This document shows, piece after piece, positions 25,221 to 33,662 of a stretch of 64,000 nucleotides of DNA. Source of the stretch: Sedimentisphaera sp050251615 (GTDB lineage: Bacteria > Planctomycetota > Phycisphaerae > Sedimentisphaerales > Sedimentisphaeraceae). The stretch is taken from the NCBI GenBank assembly GCA_050251615.1, contig JBFWMM010000003.1:1-64000 (forward strand), given 5' to 3'. The notes beneath the pieces were generated by a model. It searched no databases, was not told the origin of the DNA, and saw only the letters and a program-made list of their open reading frames with translations. Position 1 is the stretch's first letter, and each line of letters starts with the position of its first letter. The position numbers were made by a program, and so were the translations under genes.

Positions 25221-27914
25221 ATGCTCAGCTCGAAAGAAATCAGAAGAACATTCATAGAGTTTTTTGAAGAAAGGGCACATAAATTTGTACCCAGCTCACC
25301 AGTCGTACCGAACGACGACCCTACCCTGCTTTTTACAAACGCAGGGATGAATCAGTTCAAGGATATTTTTCTCGGCGTGAAGAAGAAGAATTGCGACAGT
25401 GCGGTGAACAGCCAGAAATGCATACGCGTGAGCGGCAAGCACAACGACCTTGAAGAGGTTGGTGTTGACACATACCACCACACATTCTTCGAGATGCTCG
25501 GTAACTGGTCTTTTGATGCGTACTTCAAGCGTGAGGCGATTCAGTGGGCCTGGCAACTTTTAACTGAAGTTTACAAGATCGACAAGTCCAAGCTGTACGT
25601 TACCGTTTTTGAGGGCGATGAGCAGGACGGCAGTGAGTACGATGCGGAAGCGGCGGCAATCTGGCCCGCGCTCACAGACATTGCCCCCGAGCGCGTTCTG
25701 GCGTTCGGCAAGAAGGATAACTTCTGGGAGATGGGCGAAACCGGCCCATGCGGCCCTTGCAGCGAGATTCATATCGACAGAGGCGAAGGCACCTGCGATA
25801 TGCAGCACATTCCAGGACACGTATGCGGAGTAAACGCAGGTTGCTCGCGCTTTATGGAGCTGTGGAACCTCGTGTTTATTCAATTCAATCGCCAGTCCGA
25901 CGGGAGCCTGATGCCCCTTAAGGCAAAGTACATCGACACAGGCGCCGGCCTCGAAAGGCTCTGCTCAATCCTGCAGGACAAGGCCAGCAACTACGACACC
26001 GACTTGTTTACCCCCCTGCTCGATGAAATCAGCAGAATGTGCTCAATTAAGTACGAATGCTCGCTTACCGGCAAAACGGACATCGCAATGCGCGTAATCG
26101 CAGACCATATCCGCTCGCTTTCATTTGCGATCACTGACGGCGCCGTACCAGGTAACGACGGCCGCGGTTATGCGCTTCGCAGAATACTTCGCCGCGCGGC
26201 GCGTTTCGGAAGAGTACTCGGGCTTAAAGAGCCATTTATATACAAGCTCGTGCCGACGCTTGTTGACTGCATGGGCGAGGCGTTCCCCGAGATAAAGGCC
26301 AGAGCTGAATTTGTGCAGACGGTGCTTGAAGCAGAGGAAAAAAGCTTCGGCCGTACACTCGACCGCGGACTTGAGATTTTTGAAGCCGCAGCAGACAAAG
26401 CACCTGAAACGCTCCCAGGCGATGATGCGTTCCAGCTCTACGACACATTCGGCTTCCCGCTTGACCTTACCGAACTTCTTGCCCGCGAGAAAGGGCTGAA
26501 AGTCGATACGGTAAGATTTGAGGAACTGATGGAACAGCAGCGCGAAAGGGCGCGCGCCGCGCAGAAAGGCACAGGCATCCTCGGCTCTCTTGACGGCGCT
26601 GAGCTGCCCGAGACAGATGACACAGAGAAGTATCTGACCGAGTCCTGCCGCGGCAAATTGCTCGGTGTGGTTTCTTCGGCCGGTTATGCGGATTCCGGAG
26701 AGGTTGCTGAAAGCGATGAAACAATCTGCCTCGTGCTTGACAAAACCTGTTGCTATGCAGAGTCCGGCGGTCAGGTGGGAGACACCGGCGAAATCAGCGC
26801 CGAGGGCTTCGTGTTCGAGATTGAAAAGACAAACAAAATGGGGCACTGCGTCCTGCATCAAGGCCGCGTACTCGAGGGACACTTGAAAATCGGTGAGAGT
26901 GTAACCGTAAGCGTATCCGGCGAAAGAGCCGCGTCGCAGAAGAATCACACCGCCACGCACCTCCTGCAATGGGCGCTGAGAAACGTACTCGGCGATTCTG
27001 TTACCCAGCAAGGTTCGCTTGTATGCCCGGATTACCTCCGCTTTGATTTTACCAGTCCGAAAGCGCTTACGGCCGAACAGCTTAAGGAAGTCGAGACGCA
27101 GGTGAATGATAAAATCTGCGCGGCATATCCTGTCAACTGCGCTACTATGGACATTGAAGATGCGAAGAAGCTTGGTGCAATGGCACTCTTCGGCGAAAAG
27201 TACGGCGATGAAGTTCGCGTGGTTTTCATCGGCGATGGCAGCATCTCTGACGCTTTTAGCAAGGAGTTCTGCGGCGGAACGCATGTTTCCAATACGGCGC
27301 TAATCGGCGGATTCAAGGTGATAAAGGAGGAAAGCGTCTCGGCGGGCGTGCGCAGGATTACCGCGCTGACAGGCCGTGCTTTCATAGACTACCTCAACGA
27401 GCGTTGCGATACAGTTGACGGGCTTTGCTCAATGCTCAAGCTGCCGTTTGATCAGCTCGTCGATAGAGTACAGAAACTCATCGCAGACAACAAAGATCTC
27501 CAGAAACAGCTTAAGGAAGCGAAAACGAAAGGCGGCTCCGGCTCTGCCGAGCTTGCGGCAAAAGTGATAGCTTCATCGGAAACAATTGGCGAGAGTCTGA
27601 TTGCCGTTGTGGAAATTGACGCCGATAGCGCTGATGAACTTAGAGCTTGCGCTGATGCTCTCAAGGCAAAAACTCAATCTTACGCAGCTTTGCTCATCTG
27701 TAAATCAGGGGGCAAAGTGCTGATGGTTTCGGTTGTAGCAAAAGACCTGATCGACAAGGGCATTAAAGCAGGCGACATCGTTAAACTGGCCGCAGCGAAA
27801 GTTGGCGGCGGTGGCGGTGGCAGGCCCGATATGGCACAGGCCGGCGGCAAAGACCCCGCGGGCATACCGCAGGCAATTAACGAGGCGCTTGCTTACGTCA
27901 AATCAAAGCTGTAA
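25221..27914 (+). CDS. alaS: Alanyl-tRNA synthetase
   Basis: 897 aa. The class II core begins IRRTFIEFFEERAHKFVPSSPVVP, TLLFTNAGMNQFKDIFLG, with motif 3 in GRGYALRRILRRAARFGR (~312). The editing domain has HTATHLLQWALRNVLG (HxxxH, ~578) and the distal CGGTHVSNT (~683). The C-terminal Ala region ends with the glycine-rich GGGGGGRPDMAQAGG segment. It charges tRNA-Ala and clears Ser/Gly mischarging. All zinc and editing residues are present. Confidence 0.97.
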   Translation: MLSSKEIRRTFIEFFEERAHKFVPSSPVVPNDDPTLLFTNAGMNQFKDIFLGVKKKNCDSAVNSQKCIRVSGKHNDLEEVGVDTYHHTFFEMLGNWSFDAYFKREAIQWAWQLLTEVYKIDKSKLYVTVFEGDEQDGSEYDAEAAAIWPALTDIAPERVLAFGKKDNFWEMGETGPCGPCSEIHIDRGEGTCDMQHIPGHVCGVNAGCSRFMELWNLVFIQFNRQSDGSLMPLKAKYIDTGAGLERLCSILQDKASNYDTDLFTPLLDEISRMCSIKYECSLTGKTDIAMRVIADHIRSLSFAITDGAVPGNDGRGYALRRILRRAARFGRVLGLKEPFIYKLVPTLVDCMGEAFPEIKARAEFVQTVLEAEEKSFGRTLDRGLEIFEAAADKAPETLPGDDAFQLYDTFGFPLDLTELLAREKGLKVDTVRFEELMEQQRERARAAQKGTGILGSLDGAELPETDDTEKYLTESCRGKLLGVVSSAGYADSGEVAESDETICLVLDKTCCYAESGGQVGDTGEISAEGFVFEIEKTNKMGHCVLHQGRVLEGHLKIGESVTVSVSGERAASQKNHTATHLLQWALRNVLGDSVTQQGSLVCPDYLRFDFTSPKALTAEQLKEVETQVNDKICAAYPVNCATMDIEDAKKLGAMALFGEKYGDEVRVVFIGDGSISDAFSKEFCGGTHVSNTALIGGFKVIKEESVSAGVRRITALTGRAFIDYLNERCDTVDGLCSMLKLPFDQLVDRVQKLIADNKDLQKQLKEAKTKGGSGSAELAAKVIASSETIGESLIAVVEIDADSADELRACADALKAKTQSYAALLICKSGGKVLMVSVVAKDLIDKGIKAGDIVKLAAAKVGGGGGGRPDMAQAGGKDPAGIPQAINEALAYVKSKL

Positions 27915-27944
27915 GCATAACGGAAAATTTAAAATTCAAAATTG

Positions 27945-27986
27945 CAAATTCAAGATTATGGAACAAGCTGTTTGCTGTTGAATTTT
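27945..27986 (+). repeat. 42-bp direct repeat, left copy
   Basis: Identical to 28531-28572. It begins CAAATTCAAGATTATGG and ends in GTTGAATTTT. It is preceded by degenerate AATTCAAAATT units, the opposite orientation of the TTGAATT array on the right, so the element is bounded by inverted AT-rich arrays with a direct repeat inside. Confidence 0.9.
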
Positions 27987-28025
27987 TGAATATTGAATGC
28001 ATAAAGCGCTATTCAAGGAGATAAA

Positions 28026-28448
28026 ATGAAATATGAAAGATTTGAGCAGTTGCCTGTATGGAAAGACTCTGCGAGGTTTGCTGCGGAGATGTTCAGATGG
28101 ACAAATCAGCAGGCGTTCAAAGGCAAGGGTGATCTGGCGAATCAGTTGCAGAGAGCCGCTCTGTCAATCTCAAATAATATCGCCGAGGGGTTTGAGCGGG
28201 GAACGAACAAGGAACTGATTGCATTTCTTTATTATTCGAGAGGCTCTGCCGGAGAGGTACGCTCAATGCTTTGTATGATGGGGATGATGGATGAGTTTTC
28301 GATGATGAAACAAGCTATCGAGGAGCATAGAGGGAGGGTAGAAGATATTTCCAAGCAGCTTTTTGGATGGCTCAACAGCCTGCAAAACAGTAATTATAAA
28401 GGGATTAAACACCTTGACGCTCAGACGCACGAGCTTGAAGATAAGTGA
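28026..28448 (+). CDS. Four-helix-bundle protein of the 23S rRNA intervening-sequence (S23/bAvd-like) family
   Basis: 140 aa. The opening FEQLPVWKDSARFAAEMF and the core RAALSISNNIAEGFERGTNKELIAFLYYSRGSAGEVRSML are hallmarks of the S23 family, first found in 23S rRNA intervening sequences and related to the Avd accessory protein of retroelements. The fold is a small helical bundle that forms oligomers and probably binds nucleic acid; the role is not settled. AAGGAG lies 6 nt before the ATG. The gene is enclosed by 42-bp direct repeats and AT-rich tandem arrays, unlike any neighbour. An in-frame TGA at 28446 is followed by 21 more open codons that look coding. Confidence 0.87.
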   Translation: MKYERFEQLPVWKDSARFAAEMFRWTNQQAFKGKGDLANQLQRAALSISNNIAEGFERGTNKELIAFLYYSRGSAGEVRSMLCMMGMMDEFSMMKQAIEEHRGRVEDISKQLFGWLNSLQNSNYKGIKHLDAQTHELEDK

Positions 28449-28530
28449 AAGCGGGCGAAGGAGTTTGTGGCGGAGTTGCAAAAGCAGAACAAGTACCGGC
28501 TCGGGCTGGACTGAATTGGGGGCAGGATCA

Positions 28531-28572
28531 CAAATTCAAGATTATGGAACAAGCTGTTTGCTGTTGAATTTT
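28531..28572 (+). repeat. 42-bp direct repeat, right copy
   Basis: Identical to 27945-27986 over all 42 bases. It runs straight into the 7-bp TTGAATT array. The two copies bracket the four-helix-bundle gene at a distance of 544 bp. Confidence 0.9.
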
Positions 28573-28717
28573 GAATTTTGAATTTTGAATNNNNNNNNNN
28601 NNNNNNNNNNNNNNNNNNNNNNNNNNNNNNNNNNNNNNNNNNNNNNNNNNNNNNNNNNNNNNNNNNNNNNNNNNNNNNNNNNNNNNNNNNTTGAATTTTG
28701 AATTTTGAATTTTGAAT
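28564..28717 (+). repeat. TTGAATT tandem array (7-bp period) interrupted by an assembly gap
   Basis: Four units at 28564-28590 and four at 28691-28717 keep the same 7-bp period on both sides of exactly 100 N. The assembler evidently failed inside a longer array, so the real copy number is unknown. Confidence 0.9.
28591..28690. other. Assembly gap (100 N)
   Basis: A run of exactly 100 N, the conventional placeholder for a gap of unknown size, inside the TTGAATT array. Confidence 0.99.
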
Positions 28718-28736
28718 CTGCAAAGAGAGCCCGTTT

Positions 28737-29507
28737 TTATATCCCGAAGAAGGCCATTGCATTTGCCGTGAGAACTTTTTCGAGGGGCTCGTACGGGATG
28801 CCACGCACCTGCGCCAGCATTTCAAAAGTCTTTGTGAGCAGAGCCGGTTCGTTCGGCCATTGCTTTCTAAACGGCGCAGGAGAGAGGTAGGGACAATCGG
28901 TTTCTATATGCAACCGGTCTTCCGGAACGATTTTCGCCGCCTCTCGCACATATTCAGCGCTCTTGAATGTAAGTATGCCTGAAAATGAAATGTGGCAGCC
29001 GAGAGACACAAACTGTGCCGCCTGTTCGGGCGTGCCGGTAAAGCAGTGTATCAAGATTCCCTGTAGGGTTTTCGCATGCCTGCGAAGAAGTACGGCGGTA
29101 TCCTCGAAGGCCTCTCGCGTATGTACGACGACAGGCAAGCCCAGCTCAGCTGCCGCCTCAAGCTGCACTTCAAAAACATATTTCTGCTCATCACGCGGGC
29201 GCTTGTCGTAGTGGTAGTCGAGGCCGCATTCGCCCCAGGCCACTATGCGGTTGTTTTTCGCAAGCTCCTTCATTGCCGGCAAATCAGCAGAGAGGTCAGC
29301 TCGGCCGTTGCCAACGCAAAATCCAACTGATGCGTAAATGTTATCTTTTGATTCTGCGAGTGCGAGCGCCTTGCGGGAATCTTCGAGGTCTGTGCCGATG
29401 GTGATTATCTTCGCAACGCCCTCCGCCGCCGCACTTTCGATTACATCATCAATATGGACGACAAGATCGTTGTCCGTGAGATGTGCATGCGTGTCCGTGA
29501 GAGTCAT
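28737..29507 (-). CDS. TatD-family metal-dependent hydrolase (deoxyribonuclease-like)
   Basis: 256 aa from the ATG at 29507, which gives the normal start LTDTHAHLTD with the first two metal His residues. The frame can be extended to 29543, but that would run deeper into obg. Other family residues are GECGLDYHY (Glu, ~87), PVVVHTREAF (His), ILIHCFTG (His) and HIETDCPYLSP (Asp, ~203). TatD proteins are 3'-5' exonucleases or general DNases, and some remove D-aminoacyl groups. The start overlaps the obg stop region, so the gene is the third of a lon-obg-tatD unit. Confidence 0.9.
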   Translation of the reverse strand: MTLTDTHAHLTDNDLVVHIDDVIESAAAEGVAKIITIGTDLEDSRKALALAESKDNIYASVGFCVGNGRADLSADLPAMKELAKNNRIVAWGECGLDYHYDKRPRDEQKYVFEVQLEAAAELGLPVVVHTREAFEDTAVLLRRHAKTLQGILIHCFTGTPEQAAQFVSLGCHISFSGILTFKSAEYVREAAKIVPEDRLHIETDCPYLSPAPFRKQWPNEPALLTKTFEMLAQVRGIPYEPLEKVLTANAMAFFGI

Positions 29508-29515
29508 TGCGGTTG

Positions 29516-30511
29516 TCAGTCCTGTTCCTTGACGAGACGCCAAAGCATTTCTTTGAGGGCATCAACGCCGCTGCCTGTCGCAGCGGAGATAGAGTATATG
29601 TCGTTTCTGCCGAGCGCCTTGCGGAGCTCGTCTATGGGCTCATCATCGATAATCAAATCGATCTTATTGGCCACAATCACCTCCGGTTTCTCCGCGAGAA
29701 ACGGACTGTACTGCTCCAGCTCCTTTCGTATCGCGCGGTAATTCTCCGCCGGGTCGGAGCCGTCGATTGGGGCGATATCTATCAGGTGCACGATGGTTCT
29801 CGTGCGCTCAATGTGCTTGAGGAATTCATGCCCGAGCCCTGCACCGGCATGGGCGCCTTCTATCAGGCCGGGGATGTCCGCTATCACAAATCTGCGGAAT
29901 TCACTCAGCTCCACGATTCCGAGAATCGGCGTGAGCGTGGTAAATGGATAGTTGGCAATCTTAGGCCGCGCCTTACTGCACATTGACACGAACGTGCTCT
30001 TGCCCGCGTTTGGCAGGCCAACCATCCCAACGTCCGCTATAAGTTTCAACTCAAGCTTGAGGTTTCTCTCCTGCCCGGTCTCGCCGGGCTGGGCGAATCT
30101 GGGTGTCTGACGAATGCTGTTGGCAAACTCTTTATTGCCCCTGCCACCGCGGCCACCCTTGCAGATCCTGACACGCATATCCGCTTCATTGAGGTCTTTG
30201 AGCATAATGCCGGTATCGGTATCAAATATCATCGTACCAACGGGCACCTTGATGATGAGGTCTTCACCGTCCAGGCCGCTTTTGTTGCTGCCTTCGCCCG
30301 GAAAACCGTTTCTCGCTTTCCACTGCGGCCTGCCCTTGAAATCAAGCAGAGTATCGGTGTCCTCCGACGCCCAGAAAATTACACTACCACCAGCCCCACC
30401 GTTACCACCATCAGGGCCACCCTTGGGTACAAATTTTTCCCTGTGGAAACTAACGCATCCCGCGCCGCCGTCGCCAGCCTTTACGTATATATTTGCTTCA
30501 TCTATAAACAT
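29516..30511 (-). CDS. obgE: Ribosome-assembly GTPase Obg
   Basis: 331 aa. The N-terminal glycine-rich Obg fold (1-157) has repeats such as GDGGAGCVSFHREKFVPKGGPDGGNGGAGG. The G domain has GLPNAGKST (G1, ~168), the NYPFTTLTP switch (G2), DIPGLIEGAHAGAGLG (G3) and ANKID (G4, ~282), with SAATGSG as G5. Obg binds the 50S subunit and links ribosome maturation to stress. The C-terminal OCT domain of some species is absent. It lies 4 bp after lon and overlaps tatD. Confidence 0.96.
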   Translation of the reverse strand: MFIDEANIYVKAGDGGAGCVSFHREKFVPKGGPDGGNGGAGGSVIFWASEDTDTLLDFKGRPQWKARNGFPGEGSNKSGLDGEDLIIKVPVGTMIFDTDTGIMLKDLNEADMRVRICKGGRGGRGNKEFANSIRQTPRFAQPGETGQERNLKLELKLIADVGMVGLPNAGKSTFVSMCSKARPKIANYPFTTLTPILGIVELSEFRRFVIADIPGLIEGAHAGAGLGHEFLKHIERTRTIVHLIDIAPIDGSDPAENYRAIRKELEQYSPFLAEKPEVIVANKIDLIIDDEPIDELRKALGRNDIYSISAATGSGVDALKEMLWRLVKEQD

Positions 30512-30515
30512 TGAT

Positions 30516-32921
30516 TCACTTCACGAATGCTACCGGAGGTATATCGCTTACTTTCTTTACGAATACGAATTCCATATCCTTTTTCGCCTCTTCAGGCACT
30601 TCAACCATATCCTTGCGGTTTCTTTCAGGGATGATAACTGTCTTAATCCCCGCAATTTTAGCCGCAAGAATCTTTTCTTTCAGCCCGCCAATGGGCAGCA
30701 CAAGCCCTTGCAGGGAGATTTCGCCCGTCATTGCAACGTCCGGACGTACCTTCTTCTTCATAAGCAGTGAGTACAGCGATGTAAACATACTGACCCCAGC
30801 GCTCGGGCCGTCCTTGGGGACAGCTCCCGCAGGCACATGTATATGATAGTCGAAATCTTTGAACATATCGTCCTTGATGCCGTGCTTTGATGCTATGGAC
30901 TTTATGTATGTAAAGGCGGCTCTGGCGCTTTCCTCCATCACCTCACCAATCTGGCCTGTAACAGTCAGGTCGCCTTTGCCAGGAACGGCAAGCGATTCAA
31001 CAAACAGAATCTCTCCGCCGTGCGGCGTCCAGGCGAGGCCTGTTACTACGCCGGGCTTGGCGACCCTGTTGCGGATCTCGGATTCATACTTGACCGGCCC
31101 GAGAATCTCCGCAATCTTCGCCTTTGTTATGGTCACCCGTTTTGTTGTACCTTTGGCTATGAGCATGGCCGTATGGCGGCAAAGCGCGGCAATCTCGCGC
31201 TCCAGAGAACGCACGCCTGATTCGCAGGTGTAGTTCTCGATGAGCAGCATTATGGCGTCATCCTTTATTTTGAATTGCGAGCTTTTAAGCCCGTTTTCCT
31301 TGACCTGCCTGTCGATAAGATATTTCTGCGCAATATGCAACTTCTCAACCTGCGTGTATCCGGTAACCTCTATCACTTCCATGCGGTCGTAGAGCGGGTC
31401 GGGGATCGGGTCGGTGTAGTTCGCCGTGCCGATAAACATCACATGCGACAAGTCAAAAGGCTGGTCGAGGTAATAATCTGTAAAGGTGTTATTCTGCTCA
31501 GGGTCGAGCACTTCAAGCAGCGCCGAAGCCGGATCGCCGCGAAAGTCCTGTCCGATCTTGTCCAGCTCATCGAGCATAAAGACAGGGTTCCTTGAGCCGC
31601 ATTTCCTGATTTCCTGTAAAATACGCCCTGGCATAGCTCCGATATAGGTCTTTCTGTGACCGCGAATCTCGGCCTCATCACGCATACCACCAAGGCTGAT
31701 GCGTATGAATTTCCTGTTCATTGCCGCCGCGACTGATTTACCCAGGCTCGTCTTGCCCACCCCGGGAGGGCCTACAAGGCAAAGAATGGGGCTCTTACCC
31801 GTCGGGTTGAGCTTGCGAACGGAAAGAAATTCCAGAATGCGTTTTTTTACCTTCTCAAGGCCGTAATGGTCCTTGTCCAGAATGGCTTCGGCCTCGTCTA
31901 TGTTGATTGAGTCTTCTGTGAGGTTGTTCCATGGTAACGCACACACCCAGTCAAGGTAGTTGCGAATAACGCTGTATTCAGGTGATGCCTGCGGGATGGT
32001 CTTGAGCCTCTCAATATCTTTAAGCATCTCGGAAAGCGTTTCCTGCGGCATACCGCTCTCACGTAGTTTTTGTTCGAGTCCTGTAATGTCGGAGAAGTTT
32101 TTATCGTCCTGTCCAAGCTCGGACTGTATAGCCTTGAGCTGTTCCTGAAGGAAATACTCACGTTGCGTTTTATCTATCGCGCTACGCACCTTGCCGTGAA
32201 TCTTGTCGCTGAGTTCAAGCAATTCCAGCTGGTTGGCCAGAGCAACACTGATAAGGTCGAGCCGCTTGACATAATTGGTCTCTTCCAAAAACTCCTGCTT
32301 CTCGTCCAGAGGAACATTCAGCATCGCGGCAACGAAATCCGCGAGTGCATCGGGGTCGTCGATGTTTTCTATGACAAGCGCCGCTTCTTCCGGGGCATTC
32401 GGGCTGAGCATTGTTACTTTGATAGCCATCTTCTTGACGTTTACCATCACAGCCTTGAGCTTTTTGGAGAGCTTGCCTGTCGTTTCAAGCCGCTCAATGC
32501 GTGCAGTTATATATGGCTCCGTTTTGAGAATTTCGAGAATACGGAACCTTGCCAGGCCGTGAACAATAATAGTTGAAGAGCCGCCCTGAGGTGAACGAAT
32601 CACTTTAAGAATCGAAACAGCCGTCCCGACCTTGTATATATCATTCTCTGTGGGGTTGTCAGTATTGGCATTTTTCTGTGTTACGAGGCCGATAATCTCC
32701 CCGTTACCTCCCATGTCCTCAAGAAGCGAAAGGCTCTTCTTCCTTCCGATTGCCAGCGGAATAACCGTATCGGGAAATGTAACGGCGTTTCGTACCGGCA
32801 GGATTTTCATGATCTCCGGCAACTGTTCCATCTCGTCCATTTCGTCAATATCGTGACCATCATCGGCAATCAGATCGCTGATTCCGTCCACATTCAGTAA
32901 ATTTAATTCTACTCTCTTCAT
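30516..32921 (-). CDS. lon: ATP-dependent protease Lon
   Basis: 801 aa, normal LonA length. The substrate-binding N-domain (~35-235; ILPVRNAVTFPDTVIPL) is followed by an AAA+ module with Walker A GPPGVGKTS (~375) and FMLDELDKIG as Walker B. The protease domain has GPSAGVSM (nucleophile Ser) and the partner Lys in GGLKEKILAAK. It degrades misfolded and regulatory proteins. A short acidic extension (residues 10-35, rich in Asp/Glu) precedes the N-domain. It is the first gene of the lon-obg-tatD unit, with its own promoter. Confidence 0.96.
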   Translation of the reverse strand: MKRVELNLLNVDGISDLIADDGHDIDEMDEMEQLPEIMKILPVRNAVTFPDTVIPLAIGRKKSLSLLEDMGGNGEIIGLVTQKNANTDNPTENDIYKVGTAVSILKVIRSPQGGSSTIIVHGLARFRILEILKTEPYITARIERLETTGKLSKKLKAVMVNVKKMAIKVTMLSPNAPEEAALVIENIDDPDALADFVAAMLNVPLDEKQEFLEETNYVKRLDLISVALANQLELLELSDKIHGKVRSAIDKTQREYFLQEQLKAIQSELGQDDKNFSDITGLEQKLRESGMPQETLSEMLKDIERLKTIPQASPEYSVIRNYLDWVCALPWNNLTEDSINIDEAEAILDKDHYGLEKVKKRILEFLSVRKLNPTGKSPILCLVGPPGVGKTSLGKSVAAAMNRKFIRISLGGMRDEAEIRGHRKTYIGAMPGRILQEIRKCGSRNPVFMLDELDKIGQDFRGDPASALLEVLDPEQNNTFTDYYLDQPFDLSHVMFIGTANYTDPIPDPLYDRMEVIEVTGYTQVEKLHIAQKYLIDRQVKENGLKSSQFKIKDDAIMLLIENYTCESGVRSLEREIAALCRHTAMLIAKGTTKRVTITKAKIAEILGPVKYESEIRNRVAKPGVVTGLAWTPHGGEILFVESLAVPGKGDLTVTGQIGEVMEESARAAFTYIKSIASKHGIKDDMFKDFDYHIHVPAGAVPKDGPSAGVSMFTSLYSLLMKKKVRPDVAMTGEISLQGLVLPIGGLKEKILAAKIAGIKTVIIPERNRKDMVEVPEEAKKDMEFVFVKKVSDIPPVAFVK

Positions 32922-32979
32922 TTCATCCTAAAGGGAAATTGATCTCTCAAATTATTTGTGCGTAAAGTTTAGCTCCGTT

Positions 32980-33007
32980 ATTATACGGAATTTAAGCATT
33001 TCAGCAA
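32980..33007 (-). promoter_or_regulatory. Candidate promoter of the lon operon
   Basis: On the minus strand TTGCTG, a 16-nt spacer and a perfect TATAAT. The -10 lies inside a small TCCGT/ACGGA inverted repeat. The leader would be about 50 nt. It suggests lon is transcribed separately from the nnrE group upstream. Confidence 0.5.
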
Positions 33008-33021
33008 CAATTAGAGGCAAT

Positions 33022-33651
33022 TTACACGCCGATGCTACAAACGGTAACTTCGCCGAGGTATTCAGACGCTGTTGGGCAAGCAAATCCTGCTTTCATCGCG
33101 ACAAATGTAACCGTATTGTCTGCTTTTACCGCTATAGGAGATGGCTGCCCCGTATCACAGTCAAGTCCCGAGGGTACATCCACTGACAAAATCTTTACAC
33201 CACAAGAATTTATTTGCTCTATAACAGCAAAAGTTCTTTCCCGCAACTCGCCGGAAAAGCCTGTACCGAGAACGGCATCAATGACGATGTCCGTTTTGAG
33301 GGATTGAGATATTACGACAGGCTCGGAGGAGAAAACCAGTTCAGCACCGATACGCTTGAGAATGCCGAGATTAATGAGGGCGTCGCCTTTATATTTATCT
33401 TCCTCGGCGAGCACAATCGTACGCACGTTCACACCGGCTATAATGAGATGCCTTGCGATGACAAACCCGTCGCCGCCGTTATTGCCTCCCCCACAAAGGA
33501 CAAGCGCATTGCCACTGCCGCCAAGCATTGCGATAGCCTTTTCCGCACAGCTCCTGCCGGCATTTTCCATGAGCACTACGCCCGGGGCGCCAAGCTGCTC
33601 AATTGCACGTCTGTCGTAGGCGCGCACCTGCTTTCTCGTGAGATATTCCAT
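33022..33651 (-). CDS. nnrE: NAD(P)H-hydrate epimerase (YjeF N-domain)
   Basis: 209 aa from the ATG at 33651; a TTG at 33666 is a possible earlier start that overlaps the upstream stop. The YjeF_N pattern is clear: LTRKQVRAYDRRAIEQLGAPGVVLMENAG, then LCGGGNNGGDGFVIARHL (nucleotide-binding), VIDAVLGTGFSGELR, and VPSGLDCDTGQP. It interconverts R- and S-NAD(P)H hydrates so that a dehydratase can repair them. The dehydratase half, often fused, is missing here. The gene is last in the ATPase-TOPRIM-yjbQ-top6A-nnrE group. Confidence 0.9.
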   Translation of the reverse strand: MEYLTRKQVRAYDRRAIEQLGAPGVVLMENAGRSCAEKAIAMLGGSGNALVLCGGGNNGGDGFVIARHLIIAGVNVRTIVLAEEDKYKGDALINLGILKRIGAELVFSSEPVVISQSLKTDIVIDAVLGTGFSGELRERTFAVIEQINSCGVKILSVDVPSGLDCDTGQPSPIAVKADNTVTFVAMKAGFACPTASEYLGEVTVCSIGV

Positions 33652-33662
33652 GACGGTGCTGG

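Noticed and set aside
26121..27284. Long antisense frame inside alaS
   Set aside because: It is a shadow of a strongly conserved gene; its amino-acid pattern matches no family. The same holds for other long antisense frames, for example inside rpsD, ftsH and secA.
28564..28717. CRISPR array
   Set aside because: The repeat is a 7-bp head-to-tail unit with no spacers, and no cas genes are near.
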